DNA of 10,800 nt from Chromera velia (taxonomy: Eukaryota > Sar > Chromeraceae), in assembly GCA_018398765.1 (NCBI GenBank), contig JAHBMJ010003442.1, forward strand, positions 1-10,800. The letters run 5' to 3'. Below the pieces are notes generated by a model that was not told the DNA's origin, made no database searches, and saw only the letters and a list, made by a program, of their open reading frames with translations. Below are positions 1 through 8,775 of this stretch, one piece after another. The position numbers were made by a program, and so were the translations under genes. Numbering within the stretch: position 1 is the stretch's first letter; every line of letters begins with the position of its first letter.

Positions 1-220
1 TGAATGAAGAAATGAAGTGAGTGAAAGACCGAAAACGACTGACAAAGTGAAAGATTGAAGGACTGACTGACTGACTGACTCACTGACTGACTGACCGAGT
101 GACTGATTGACTGACTAAAGAATTGACTAACTGAAGGATTGACTGACCAGCAAGCAAACGAGTGGAATAACCAACTGACTGACCGACCGACCGAACCACT
201 GACTGACAGAAGTAAAATCC
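1..220. repeat. Degenerate TGAC/TGAA tetranucleotide repeat tract
   Basis: The first 220 bases are dominated by the tetranucleotide CTGA/GACT with frequent substitutions to TGAA and GACC. The cleanest run is at about 59-100. No reading frame of interest runs through it. The same motif recurs briefly at about 552-577. It is read as an ordinary, partly decayed microsatellite. Confidence 0.85.
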
Positions 221-1910
221 CGATCGATTGATTGAGAAACAGTCTGGAAGAAAAATAAAATTTAACGTGAGTCGACGGGATAGGGGGAATGTCCGAAGTT
301 CGGCCCTTGTAGTGCCGATCTTGGAATATCCCGCCGCCGCGCGCAGTAAAGTCAGACCCGGTCAGGAAGTGCGTGACCGTGCGCGAATGCGAACGACTGA
401 GAGCAAAATGCAAAACGTGCAATTGAGCTCAAAAAGTAATTCTTCACATACATGCAGAAAAATAAATGAAAGAGACTTGGATCGGAAAGAAACATTCAGA
501 AGTACCAGGAGTGGGAATGGTGGACTGTCAGACTTTCTCTCCTGTAGGTACTAGACTGAAGTACTGACTGACTGAACTTATTGTCTCACCTAGTAGTAAT
601 ATATTGCAATAGACCGTACAGGACGGAAGGGAGCCAGTAGACCAAACTAGACAGGACGGGACACAAACTTCGATCTTAGATCCGCCCTTCATACATGGGG
701 ACGCGGCATGCATAACAAAAACCTCAATCAATCTGATGCGGTACAAATTTTTTGAGTGCCCCAGAGTGCCCCACGCTACGCTTTCCGGGGCCATACGTGG
801 GATTACATGGGCCCCGCATGTGACTGCGATATATGACTGCGATCGATATACATGATCGATATATATACGTAGCTAGTACGTACACTTGATCAGAGTTGTA
901 TGAAAAGACAGGTGCTGCAGAAGGTTGGTCCCAGTGTACAGTCGCATCTGTTTACCCGCAGTGAGTACTTGATCCGACTGCGCAAGCTCAGCTTGCCCAT
1001 TTTGAAAAACTAAGCGGAGATACAGGAGATCAAGCATTAAAGTAGTTGTGCCTCTTCGCTGTATCCAGCCTGCGCGCACAGTTGTTTCCATCACCCATGA
1101 CCATCTAAGCAGAGATTTCAGCGCGCCTGCATCTGGTCTGTGTGTGGGAGTCTTCTTACATCTTCAAAACGGAAGGGATCTAGAGACACACTCGACACGG
1201 GTGCACTCTGACCTCCTCATCCTCATCTGCCATTGTCGGATAAAGTCCCCGCCAAGACCACCAAACTCCGAAGTAGGTTGCTCTGCTTGAAGGGTTCTGC
1301 ATGTATTGTGAGAAGCCCGTGAGATTGCTTGCGTGCGATCCTGAAAATATCTGGTCTTCTGAAGCTGCATCAAACCTTTGTGATCTCAACCTCATTTGCA
1401 AAGCGTCTATTCAGCAAAGCTAGTACAGTGAAGTTCCAGCAGGCTCCGAGAGTGACTCCATTCCCTCGTGAATTAAAGTCGGCGTTGCTGTACATATACA
1501 TCCCCAGCGCTTCCCTGGTCTCTGTTCCTCTCTCTGTTACCTTTCTCAGATTGCCTGTACATCAGTCAGCAGAGCTGGACTGGTAACTGTGGACACCGAA
1601 AACGTGGAAATACATACTTCCACTTTGCGCTGTTCTGTCTTTCGTAATAAATGCAGATGGTCAAAAACGGTTGGACAGCTTCGCGCCACCTCGGGGGGAC
1701 GCATGACACTGCCCAGCGAACGGCCTCCAGGTCAGACTTCCAGTCTGATTGAGTAGAGAGCTGCAACATTCATCTGCTGTGGGGCTAGTTTTTCTGGCCC
1801 TTCTAGAAAGGACCCAGGCTCGTGTTCTCAAAAGGAACCTTGCATCCCTCATACTGATTCATTAGAGGTCTATGGTCGCGACCTTTCGTAATGGGCTCGC
1901 TGGTCAGATA
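221..1910. other. No supportable gene; intergenic or distal 5' sequence
   Basis: Short open frames of up to 108 codons occur on both strands, but none gives a protein of recognisable or non-random character, and the frames overlap each other. A small AT-rich patch at about 823-885 contains a repeated TGACTGCGAT and several overlapping CGATCGATAT and GATCGATATA palindromic steps. It could be a promoter-like or structural element, but nothing ties it to a gene. Unseen small exons cannot be excluded. Confidence 0.5.
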
Positions 1911-2016
1911 GGCAGACACATAGGCATACAGACAGACAGACAGTCAGACAGACAGATAGACAGACAGAAAGACAGACAGACAGACAGACAGAAAGAAAGA
2001 CAATCAGAAAGACAGA
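1911..2016. repeat. CAGA tetranucleotide microsatellite
   Basis: About 106 bases of imperfect (CAGA)n with occasional AAGA, TAGA and TCAG variants. It makes a spurious RQTDRQ-type open frame on the plus strand and a VCLSVCLS-type frame on the minus strand. Both are artefacts of the tetranucleotide period. Confidence 0.9.
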
Positions 2017-2490
2017 CCCCCACCTCCAAAAGCTGGAAGTGGGCAAGCCGCCGAGTGACGCTATGCAAGAAATGTAGGTCACCTTCGGTGAGGTCGCCAG
2101 CGCTTGCTCCTTCAGCCGCATCTCGGTGCGCAGAAGCAAGGCAAACAGAGGCAACTCTGTTTGGGCCCGAGGAAGAAAACCACCAGCAGCTTAGTGTAGA
2201 AGGGTGCAGAGGGGTTAGTGTAGTGTAGACAGAGGCAGGTAGTGTCGGCTAGTGGGCTGAGCCGGGCCGAGCTTAGGAAGGAGATAGAGAGATATGCTTT
2301 GGATAACGGAGCTTCAGACAGGTGTAGAAGGCTAAACGGCTACAAAGGAAAAGAGAGGAGAAGAAAGGGCTACAGGGCTAATGAGTTAGAGAGTTGTGCT
2401 ATGTAGGACTTTGGGGAGAGAGGCCTAGAAGAGCGAGTGTACAGAGGAGCTGGGTTCATGAAGATAGTGTGTGTAAAGACCGAGTTGGGA
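2017..2490. other. Purine-rich stretch without a recognised gene
   Basis: The plus strand is rich in AGAG, GTAG and GGCTA-type words with many stops in all frames. Its position directly upstream of the nucleoporin exons makes a 5' UTR or promoter role possible, but no core promoter motif stands out. Confidence 0.4.
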
Positions 2491-2491
2491 T

Positions 2492-2537
2492 ATGGAAGAG
2501 ATAGGCACAAGTACAGACAAAGATAACGGATATTATG
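2492..2537 (+). other. Candidate first coding exon of the Nup98-like gene (tentative)
   Basis: An ATG at 2492 opens a short frame of 15 codons (MEEIGTSTDKDNGYY) that ends one base into a codon at a possible donor G|GTTAGT at 2538. The acceptor at 3089 needs exactly one base from the previous exon, so joining 2537 to 3090 keeps the FG frame and reads NGYYAATGLVGG across the junction. This is a phase-based inference only. An alternative or additional path uses a 15-base candidate microexon at 2853-2867, between a pyrimidine-rich CAG and a perfect GTAAGT donor, also phase-compatible. Confidence 0.15.
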
Positions 2538-3089
2538 GTTAGTCAGAATAGATAGATATCGGGTGGGTAGAAAGGCACACAGATTCTCTACTCACTTCTT
2601 TTGCAACCTCTTATGTTGCTTGCAGTGATTTACCTTGGTGGCAGACACAAGGAGCGGCTGCAGCAGGTTGGTTTCGAAGGAAAGTTTTTACCGTCTGCAG
2701 TCTCTCCGTCACACCCTTCGCTCGGCCCTCTGCCTCCTTCTCGTCATGTTTGTTTCCTTCCTTCTTTCGCAATTCACGTTTCTGTGTCTTCCTTCTCTCT
2801 CTGTCTCTCGTGTGTGTGGCTCTCCCTGTGCCGCTTTTTTCGATTGTCACAGTGGTGTGTGTCGAACGTAAGTCTTTGAACCCCTCACACATCGATCGAG
2901 GGTCGTTTTCCATCTCCTGTACGTTGCACATGGACAGAAAGAAGATAGTCAAGACGAAGCGACAAAAATGCGAGATCCTGATTCTCCTGTACTCAGCTAC
3001 CGGCTTTTCGGTTGCAGTCGCTTTCAAATTGGTCCATATGCTTCAAGTTGTCTCAATTCTTGTTTGCCTCTCCCCTTGATTCCGTGCAG
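2538..3089 (+). other. Probable intron or introns upstream of the FG-repeat exon
   Basis: The FG reading frame is closed upstream by a TGA at 3077-3079. Just after it, a pyrimidine-rich run ends in GTGCAG at 3084-3089, a good 3' splice site, and coding character begins at 3090. Upstream there are possible donors at 2538 (GTTAGT) and 2868 (GTAAGT, matching the canonical consensus). The acceptor is well supported, while the 5' boundary is not. The several open frames in this stretch are rich in Ser, Leu, Phe and Cys, as expected of a pyrimidine-rich intron. Confidence 0.45.
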
Positions 3090-5908
3090 CAGCAACTGGT
3101 CTGGTCGGAGGACAGCAGGGTGCTGGGCGGTTTGTCCAGACAGGGGGCGCCTTCGGACAGACGGGGGGAGCGTTCGGTCAGGCTCCGGCTACGGGGGGTA
3201 TGTCCGGGCAGCCTCAGGAGGGCGGTCTCGTCGGAGGACAGCAGGGTGCTGGGCTGTTTGTCCAGACAGGGGGCGCCTTCGGACGGACGGGGGGAGCGTT
3301 CGGTCAGGCTCCGGTTACGGGGGGTATGTCCGGGCAGCCTCAGGAGGGCGGTCTCGTCGGAGGACAGCAGGGTGCTGGGCTGTTTGTCCAGACAGGGGGC
3401 GCCTTCGGACGGACGGGGGGAGCGTTCGGTCAGGCTCCGGCTACGGGGGGTATGTCCGGGCAGCCTCAGGAGGGCGGTCTCGTCGGAGGACAGCAGGGTG
3501 CTGGGCTGTTTGTCCAGACAGGGGGCGCCTTCGGACAGACGGGGGGAGCGTTCGGTCAGGCTCCGGTTACGGGGGGGATTTTCGGCCAGCCTGCGGCTCA
3601 GACAGGTGGAATTTTCGGGCAGCAGCCTCAGGGGCAGACGGGGGGTATGTTTGGTGGGCAGTCAGGCGGTGGCCTCTTTGGCGGGCAGGCTCCCCAGACA
3701 GGGGGGGGGCTGTTCGGTGGCCAGCCACAGCAGCAACCACAGCAGGGCGGTCTGTTCGGAGGAGAACAGCAGGCTCAACAGCGTCCTGGTGGCCTCTTCG
3801 GTCAGCAGCAGCCTCAGACAGGTGGCCTCTTCGGTCAAACTGCCCCTCAAACCGCCCCGGTGATGGGGAACCTGTTTGGAATTCAGCAGCGTGCCACAAG
3901 GGGCGGGGTTATTGGGGGGGACCCAGCAGCAGACTGGGGGTGGTTGGTTCGGTCAATCGACTGCTCAGACGGGGGGTAGCTCGTTCGGGAGGTGGCACAA
4001 ACTGGAGGTACTCTGTTTGGTGGTGCCCCACTGTGACAGCAGCAAGGAGGTGGGTTGTTCGGACAGACAGGCGGGGCAACAGGCCCTGGGGGTGGGGGGC
4101 TTTTTGGGGGACAGACTGCTGCAGGTACTGCAACGGGGGGGAGCTTGTTTGGAGGGGGGGCGGCGACGAGTGCTGCTCCTGGTGGTGGGTTGTTTGGCGG
4201 TGGGACCGCCACGGGAGGTTCTCTTTTCGGGGGAACAACTGGGGCTACAGGGGGGGGCCTTTTTGGCTCGGCACCTCAGACAGGTGGTGGGCTGTTCGGT
4301 GGGACAACAGGGGCGACCGGTGGGTTGTTCGGTGCCCCTGCTACTGGGGCAACGGGTGGGGGGCTAATCGGCAACACCACTGGGGCTTTCGGCGCCGGTG
4401 GAAGCTTGTTCGGACAGACGCAGCCCCAGATGGGGGCGTACCAGCAGCAAGCCGTCGCCCCCCGCCCGACAAATCCCGACCCGTATGGTATCGAGGCTCT
4501 GGTGGGTCCCCTCAGTCCACAGGAATATGAGGAGATCACACGTGCTCGCCCCCCACCTCCAGACCCAGTCACACACGAATCCTACACCCGCACAGCAAAG
4601 ACAACTTCCCTATGGAAGCCCCTCATTGAACCCTCCTTCAAAACAGGTCGCACTCCGAATTACTACGCCGAAAACCCCGCCATCCCCCGATACGCTCAGC
4701 TGTCCGCAGGCACGCAGGCTGGAGGATATGGATATGCGGCCTCCGTGCGAGGGAGGTCCAACCCTGCGACTCCACGCAACTACGTCTCTGCCTCGTTCCG
4801 CTCAGTCACCCCGTACTCTGTCCGCAATCCTCTCACTCGCCATTCCCTCGCGGGCGGCCTGGCAGGGCAGGGCCTCGTCTCAGTGACGGCCATGGACCTG
4901 AGTTTCGGCAAAAAGAAGGAGGGGGCTCCGGAGGATTCAGCTGCAACTGCCAGCAGAGAGAGGAAGAGGGAGAGTGCCCCCTCAAAAACCAACGACGCAG
5001 CCGCAGATGTGCCGAGAAGCTCAGGGTCCGCGTCTGGGTCCCCTCAAGCAAAAGCCGATACGAACCCTGCGTCCCCCCCCACCCAGACAAACGCAAAGAC
5101 CCCGGAGGCTGCCGCCATCCCCGGGCAAGACCCGACCCCCGTGCCCCTCTACAGAGAGTGGGGCAACCAGGAAATCGACGAGATGCCCCGCCCCGCCCCC
5201 AGAGCAATCGCACCTGTGTTGACCAAATCTGGGTACGAGTGCAAGCCGACGATCTCGACCCTGAGAGAGATGACGGAGTTCGAGTTGTCGCGCGTTCCAG
5301 ATTTCAAAGTCATCCATAAGGAGGTGGGCGAGATTGAGTGGGAGGGATTTACGGATCTCCACAACGTGGACCTCGACAAAGACGTCTGCATCGATTTCTG
5401 TAGCGTGACCGTTTATGAGATGGAGGAGGAGGAGAAGCCGCGCAGAGGCACAAAATTGAACAAGCCCGCAAGGGTTTGCATCAAGGCACCGTCAGTTTTT
5501 GTTTTTTTTTTCTGCACTTGATTGCCTGTTTGCTGGTTCACTTGTTTTTTCTCTTGTTGGCTGATTCATTTGTTTGTTTTTTCTCTTTTTTGCTAATTCA
5601 CTTGTTCGTCTCTTTCTCTTGTTTGCTGATGCATGTGCTTCTTCTCTTTTGGCTTTGCTCGCTGCTTCCTGTCCGTCCCGAGCATGTGTATATCGATAGC
5701 TGGTTCGATCCGCTCTCTCACCCCCTCACTCACTCACTCGCTGACTCATTTTTCAAAGACGTGACAGACTCGTTCACTCATCTCATCGTTCTTCGTGTTT
5801 TGATCATTCATCATCGATCCTCTTTCTCACACACTTTGTGTCTTCAATTACAGATCGACATTTACAAACTCTTCCCTTCACCCACCCACCTACCCACCTT
5901 TTTGCTTG

Positions 5909-5940
<32 letters not shown>

Positions 5941-6112
5941 CAGCCCTCCGAGGAAGGTCCTTGCGTGCACAGACCTGGAGAAGCGGGAGGAGCTCAAACG
6001 AAACTGGGTGGGCAAGTTGAAGAAGTGCTGTGAAGAGCGTGAGTGCGAGTTCGTGAAGTTCGATTCTCGGGAAGGAGAGTGGTGGTGGGAGTTTCGAGTC
6101 TCCCATTTTTAA
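3090..6112 (+). CDS. NUP98: Nup98-type GLFG nucleoporin (5' end incomplete)
   Basis: This is a nuclear pore component of the Nup98, Nup100, Nup116 and Nup145N family. Its FG repeats form the permeability barrier, and its C-terminal domain anchors it to the pore scaffold. Proposed exons are 3090-3859, 4040-5490 and 5944-6112, about 795 visible codons. About 27 FG dipeptides, mostly GLFG or AFG with QTGG spacers, lie before residue ~390. A Pro/Ser/Lys-rich linker with a DPYG motif follows. The last ~150 residues (5210-5490 plus 5944-6109) match the nucleoporin autoproteolytic domain: LTKSGYECKPTI, then FTDLHNVDLDKDV, LNKPARV, and finally WWWEFRVSHF. The segment from LN to HF is 67 residues against 66 in human Nup98, which supports the intron call at 5491-5943. 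The stop codon follows HF directly, so no Nup96 is fused. No GLEBS motif was seen, but the N-terminus is missing. The frame is disrupted at about 3890-4036. Family identity is strong, while exon limits before 4040 are uncertain. Confidence 0.88.
3101..3577 (+). repeat. 126-bp coding minisatellite (about 3.8 copies) in the FG domain
   Basis: Units start at 3101, 3227, 3353 and 3479. The fourth lacks its last 27 bases and passes into unique FG sequence at 3578. Each full unit encodes 42 residues: LVGGQQGAGLFVQTGG, then AFGQ/RTGG, AFGQAPA/VTGG and MSGQPQEGG. Copies differ at only a few bases: GRF in unit 1 against GLF in the rest, Gln or Arg in the first AFG motif, and Ala or Val before TGG. The period is a multiple of three, so copy-number change would not break the frame. 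Each unit adds two FG dipeptides. Confidence 0.95.
3860..4039 (+). other. Disrupted FG segment: candidate 180-bp intron or compensated frameshifts
   Basis: The FG frame used on both sides is closed here by TAG at 3977-3979 and TGA at 4034-4036. FG-type sequence continues in a shifted frame from about 3888 to 3993 (TQQQTGGGWFGQSTAQTGG), then returns to the original frame (AQTGGTLFGG) until the TGA. Two opposite one-base shifts plus one in-frame TGA would explain this. A single in-phase intron from GTGATG at 3860 to the GACAG ending at 4039 also removes every defect and joins QTAP to QQGGGLFG. The G-run-rich context (for example about 3899-3920) makes base-calling error a real alternative. Confidence 0.5.
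5491..5943 (+). other. GT-AG intron inside the autoproteolytic-type domain
   Basis: The donor is CC|GTCAGT at 5491 and the acceptor CTGCAG ends at 5943. Both are phase 2, and joining them restores one frame (VCIKAPPPRKVLACTDLEK) with the length expected for the family. The intron is 453 bases long. It is T-rich near the donor, where four degenerate copies of a roughly 30-base unit beginning TGCTGATTCA lie at about 5531-5655, and it ends in a TGCC microsatellite. A nearer donor (AGG|GTTTGC at 5474) would be phase 0 and does not fit the acceptor. Confidence 0.82.
5907..5938. repeat. (TGCC)8 microsatellite at the 3' splice site
   Basis: Eight perfect TGCC units run directly into TGCAG, the intron acceptor. 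The repeat occupies the place normally taken by the polypyrimidine tract. Its complement GGCA gives the repetitive GRQA frame on the minus strand, which is an artefact. Confidence 0.95.
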
Positions 6113-6304
6113 TTTCATCAACTCGACATTGGGGGAAAGTGGGAAGGGACAACACACACAGTGCATCAAACGGGGGCGGGAGGAAGGAACGGATGGAGAG
6201 GAGAAGAGGGAAGTGTGTGTCTTCCACCCCTACACTGCCTTCCTGTCGCTCCCTCATTTGAGAGCGACGCTCTTCCACATTCCCCGAGGCCTGAGAATCG
6301 TGAA

Positions 6305-6342
6305 GGAGTGAGTGAGTGAATGAGTAGTGAGTGAGTGAGTGA
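6305..6342. repeat. GAGT tetranucleotide repeat
   Basis: An imperfect run of GAGT/GTGA units about 38 bases long, with a GAAT interruption and one phase slip. Confidence 0.85.
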
Positions 6343-6409
6343 CGGTATTCTTTGTCTCGTCATTGCATGTCAGTCAAATGGCTGTCCTTTCACTCTCGCA
6401 CACACACTT

Positions 6410-6431
6410 TCTCTCTCTCTCTCTCTCTCTT
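6410..6431. repeat. (TC)n dinucleotide microsatellite
   Basis: About eleven uninterrupted TC units, preceded by a short CA run at about 6398-6407. Confidence 0.9.
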
Positions 6432-7978
6432 CCTCGATTGATGAAGGACACAAAAAGAACAGCCAAGACTCCCTTCTCGTTTCCTCCGTGCTTCCATTCC
6501 ACTCTGCGATTAATCCTGTCCTCTCCCGTCCTTTTTCGTCCCATGAGAAACGACACAGTGCTTGTCAAACTGCTCTTTCCCTCTCATCGGTATCGCTTCT
6601 CTTCCTTTTTCTTTTCTTCGAATCAACACTAGCAACACAGGAAGAGAAAGGAAGAGAGAGAGAGAGACCAAGAGAGGAAGAGCGGGGGGGAGGGGCTCTC
6701 CCCCTCCACTCTTCCCCATCCGTTGGCATGCTTGCTAACAAGACGCAGGTTTTCTTGCTGAGATGCTTTTCTTTTTGCCCTGTCTCAAGGGCATCGGGGG
6801 ATCTCTGAATGCATGTTTCCTTCCTCTTCTCGTCCTTTCCTTTGCTGTCCAAGTAAATGATGTATGCAGAGGTCTGCTCTCCTCTGTTCCCCTCTTCTCT
6901 TCCCTCCCCTGCTTCCATGCATCCATGTGGGTGACAATGAAGGTTCGCGTCCGTTCGTCCATCCGTGCATGGAGCTGGAGGGCTGTCATTGCTCTCCGTC
7001 CACGCAGGTCTACCCATCTTTTTTTCTCTCTCTCGCTATGTCACCTTCATCCTCATCTTTCGTTCTTTCGTCCTCCCCCGTTCCTCCTCCGTGCCTTCTT
7101 TTTCCTCTTTATATTTTTCTTCTATTCACAGATGGATGCCATTCATTCGGTCTTCTTCAGATCGAACAGAGGTCTTCCATTGCCACGTTTGGGCCTGCAT
7201 GGGAGTATTTGGGGGTGACGCACACACTGATCGAGTGCGTGCGCACGCAAGGGAGTGCATATTCATTCTTCGCGGGTTGCTCACACACCTGCAGAGCGTT
7301 CAGATTTGCAGGGAGCACGGACCTCTGAAAAGTGAGGTCGGGGATGTAGGTTGATGAAAAAGACAGCTCTTTCTGGTTGGGTAGCTGGGGGCACTCCCGA
7401 AAGGAAGGAACCAAAAACGCCTTTGGAGCAATGCCTCATGAGGGCAGCAGCGTCACCCCATCCATTGCATTCGTACATCGTTTTCCTCCTTTGCACTGTT
7501 TCCTCGATCCGCTGTTTCTCTTTCACCCTTTCATTTTGTATCTCTTCTGATTCTTGCCTCTTCGTCGGATCGGAAAAACAAAGAGGTATAAGGATCGATC
7601 CCAGAGAGGCTTGAGGAAAGAAGAAATATACTGCTGCCAAATTACTGCTGTGCTGCTGCTGGCTGGATAAGGGGAGAGGGATTGAGAAAACGGGGACGGC
7701 ATGCAAAGCAACGAGCCGTTGTCGTTCGGGGCCGGAGATAAAAAATTAGAAGTTTAAAAAACATTCAACATTAGATCTAGTATTAGATGCACTGACCTAG
7801 GCACTGCCAGTGATAGCCAGTAACTGATTTCACTAAGATTTTCAGTAACAGAAACAAATTAATTTCACGCTAGATTTTAAGCATACTTTGCAGCATACAT
7901 GTTTTTTTTTTTTTTTTAATTTTCTGGAGTACTTCTAAGACTGTGGGCCTAGTCTAGGGTCTATTATTATTAGTATAC

Positions 7979-8002
7979 TGATTGATTGATTGATTGATTG
8001 AT
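7979..8002. repeat. (TGAT)6 microsatellite
   Basis: Six TGAT units preceded by ATAC. A shorter related stretch beginning with the same ATACTGATTGA word occurs at about 8091-8113, leaving an approximately 90-base GC-richer island between the two. Confidence 0.85.
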
Positions 8003-8318
8003 ACTCGTATGTTCTGCCCTAGGGCCTTCCTGCTATGTCTATCTGTCGCCAGAGCTAGCAGGGCGGGGCGTTCCCCAGCCTAAGCTGAGATACTGATTGA
8101 TTTATCGATTGATAGGATATTAATAGTACATCTAATTCGACAAAAAAAAAATAAGTTATAGAAGTATTAAGTTCATATAAAAACTCTTAGGAATGACATC
8201 ATTAACATTTATAATGATTGTTTTAATTAAGAAATATAAAAAGTCAAATAAACCTTTAATCAAACCCACAATTAATTAAAGTAGTTTATATAAGCCTTTT
8301 CTAGGTAGTGGACCGGGG

Positions 8319-8398
8319 GGGAATTTAGAGGAATTTAGACAGGAATTTAGCTAGGTATCTAAAAGAATTTAAAAACAGGAATCTAGAGGAGTTTAGCA
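8319..8398. repeat. Degenerate GGAATTTAG repeats
   Basis: Four to six variants of a GGAATTTAGA/GGAATCTAGA/GGAGTTTAG word lie at irregular spacing over about 80 bases. It has the character of a decaying minisatellite. Confidence 0.6.
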
Positions 8399-8475
8399 AA
8401 TTTTGAAGGTCAATTTCTCATGAACTATGATGGGTTAGAACTTAATATTAACGGTGTTTATAGGTAGTGACCATG

Positions 8476-8510
8476 TTTGATTTGATTTGATTTGATTTAA
8501 TTTGATTTGA
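8476..8510. repeat. (TTTGA)7 pentanucleotide microsatellite
   Basis: Seven TTTGA units, one of them TTTAA at 8496-8500. The complementary word TCAAA is scattered through the following 110 bases (CAAATCAAATA, ATCAAATATTTGATC). Confidence 0.9.
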
Positions 8511-8753
8511 GGTAGGGCTTAAGCTCAAATCAAATATCTAGTCAGGGAGGACCTAGTGTTTAAAGACCTATCAAATACGATCAAATATTTGATCAATATG
8601 ACTGTCAACCTCAAATATGAAGGTCCTGAAAAAACTTAAATCTTGATGGTTTGCTCTCAAAAAAAAAACGTTTTGAGCTGCACTAAAATTGACGTTTCAC
8701 CCCTTTTTACTTCATGCAGAGGCCCTAAAGAATTGAGAGTTGAATTGGGTGTT

Positions 8754-8775
8754 AAATTGGTAGTACTACCAATTT
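8754..8775. repeat. 22-bp perfect palindrome
   Basis: Two head-to-head copies of an 11-base AAATTGGTAGT half-site form a perfect inverted repeat with no spacer. A second hairpin lies just downstream at 8793-8810 (CCAATTTT, two-base loop, AAAATTGG). Both use the same words as the hairpin in the ends of the neighbouring element. Confidence 0.9.

Larger units (their letters stand above)
5210..6109 (+). other. Nucleoporin autoproteolytic-type domain (spans an intron)
   Basis: In the family this domain binds the outer-ring scaffold through the Nup96/Nup88 side and, in fused precursors, cuts itself between Phe and Ser/Thr of an HF(S/T) motif. Here the order of conserved blocks is intact from APVLTKSGYEC to the closing VSHF. 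The His and Phe of the cleavage motif are present, but the following nucleophile residue is replaced by a TAA stop at 6110-6112. The fold is therefore expected and the self-cleavage reaction is not. Coding parts are 5210-5490 and 5944-6109. Confidence 0.85.
6113..7737. other. Downstream pyrimidine/purine-rich region, no gene supported
   Basis: This follows the nucleoporin stop and presumably begins with its 3' UTR, although no AATAAA signal was seen close to the stop. It is full of CT- and GA-rich runs that keep frames open by composition on both strands. The resulting Ser/Leu/Phe/Pro- or Arg/Glu/Lys-rich translations overlap one another and resemble no family. Several YYYCAG strings (for example at 7018 and 7131) look like acceptors, so an intron-rich gene in this stretch cannot be ruled out. 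Confidence 0.45.

Noticed and set aside
1-220. Regular short repeats considered as a CRISPR array
   Set aside because: They are contiguous tetranucleotide repeats with no spacers of constant length, in a eukaryotic context.
1870-2154. VCLSVCLS repeat protein on the minus strand and RQTDRQ on the plus strand
   Set aside because: Both are pure translations of the CAGA tetranucleotide microsatellite.
2611-3027. Minus-strand 138-codon Lys/Glu/Arg-rich frame
   Set aside because: It is opposite the pyrimidine-rich intronic region upstream of the FG exon, so the purine-rich reading is expected by composition. No motif was recognised.
3567-4238. Several proline-rich minus-strand frames opposite the FG domain
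   Set aside because: GGN glycine codons read backwards give Pro-rich frames. They have no independent protein character.
2968-4530. Long plus-strand open frame of 520 codons
   Set aside because: It is a shifted reading of the glycine-rich minisatellite and GLFG DNA, giving Arg/Trp/Cys-rich repeats. The FG frame beside it has clear family identity.
5474-5479. Alternative 5' splice site AGG|GTTTGC
   Set aside because: It is phase 0 and out of register with the 5943 acceptor. The donor at 5491 restores frame and gives the expected domain length.
5702-5711. GGTTCGATCC, which resembles a tRNA B box
   Set aside because: The flanking bases do not pair as a T stem, and no A box, anticodon arm or acceptor stem can be placed upstream. 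It lies within the T-rich intron.
7281-7706. Minus-strand 141-codon frame
   Set aside because: It begins at TTG, not ATG, is compositionally driven by CT-rich DNA on the other strand, overlaps equally open frames, and matches no recognisable motif.
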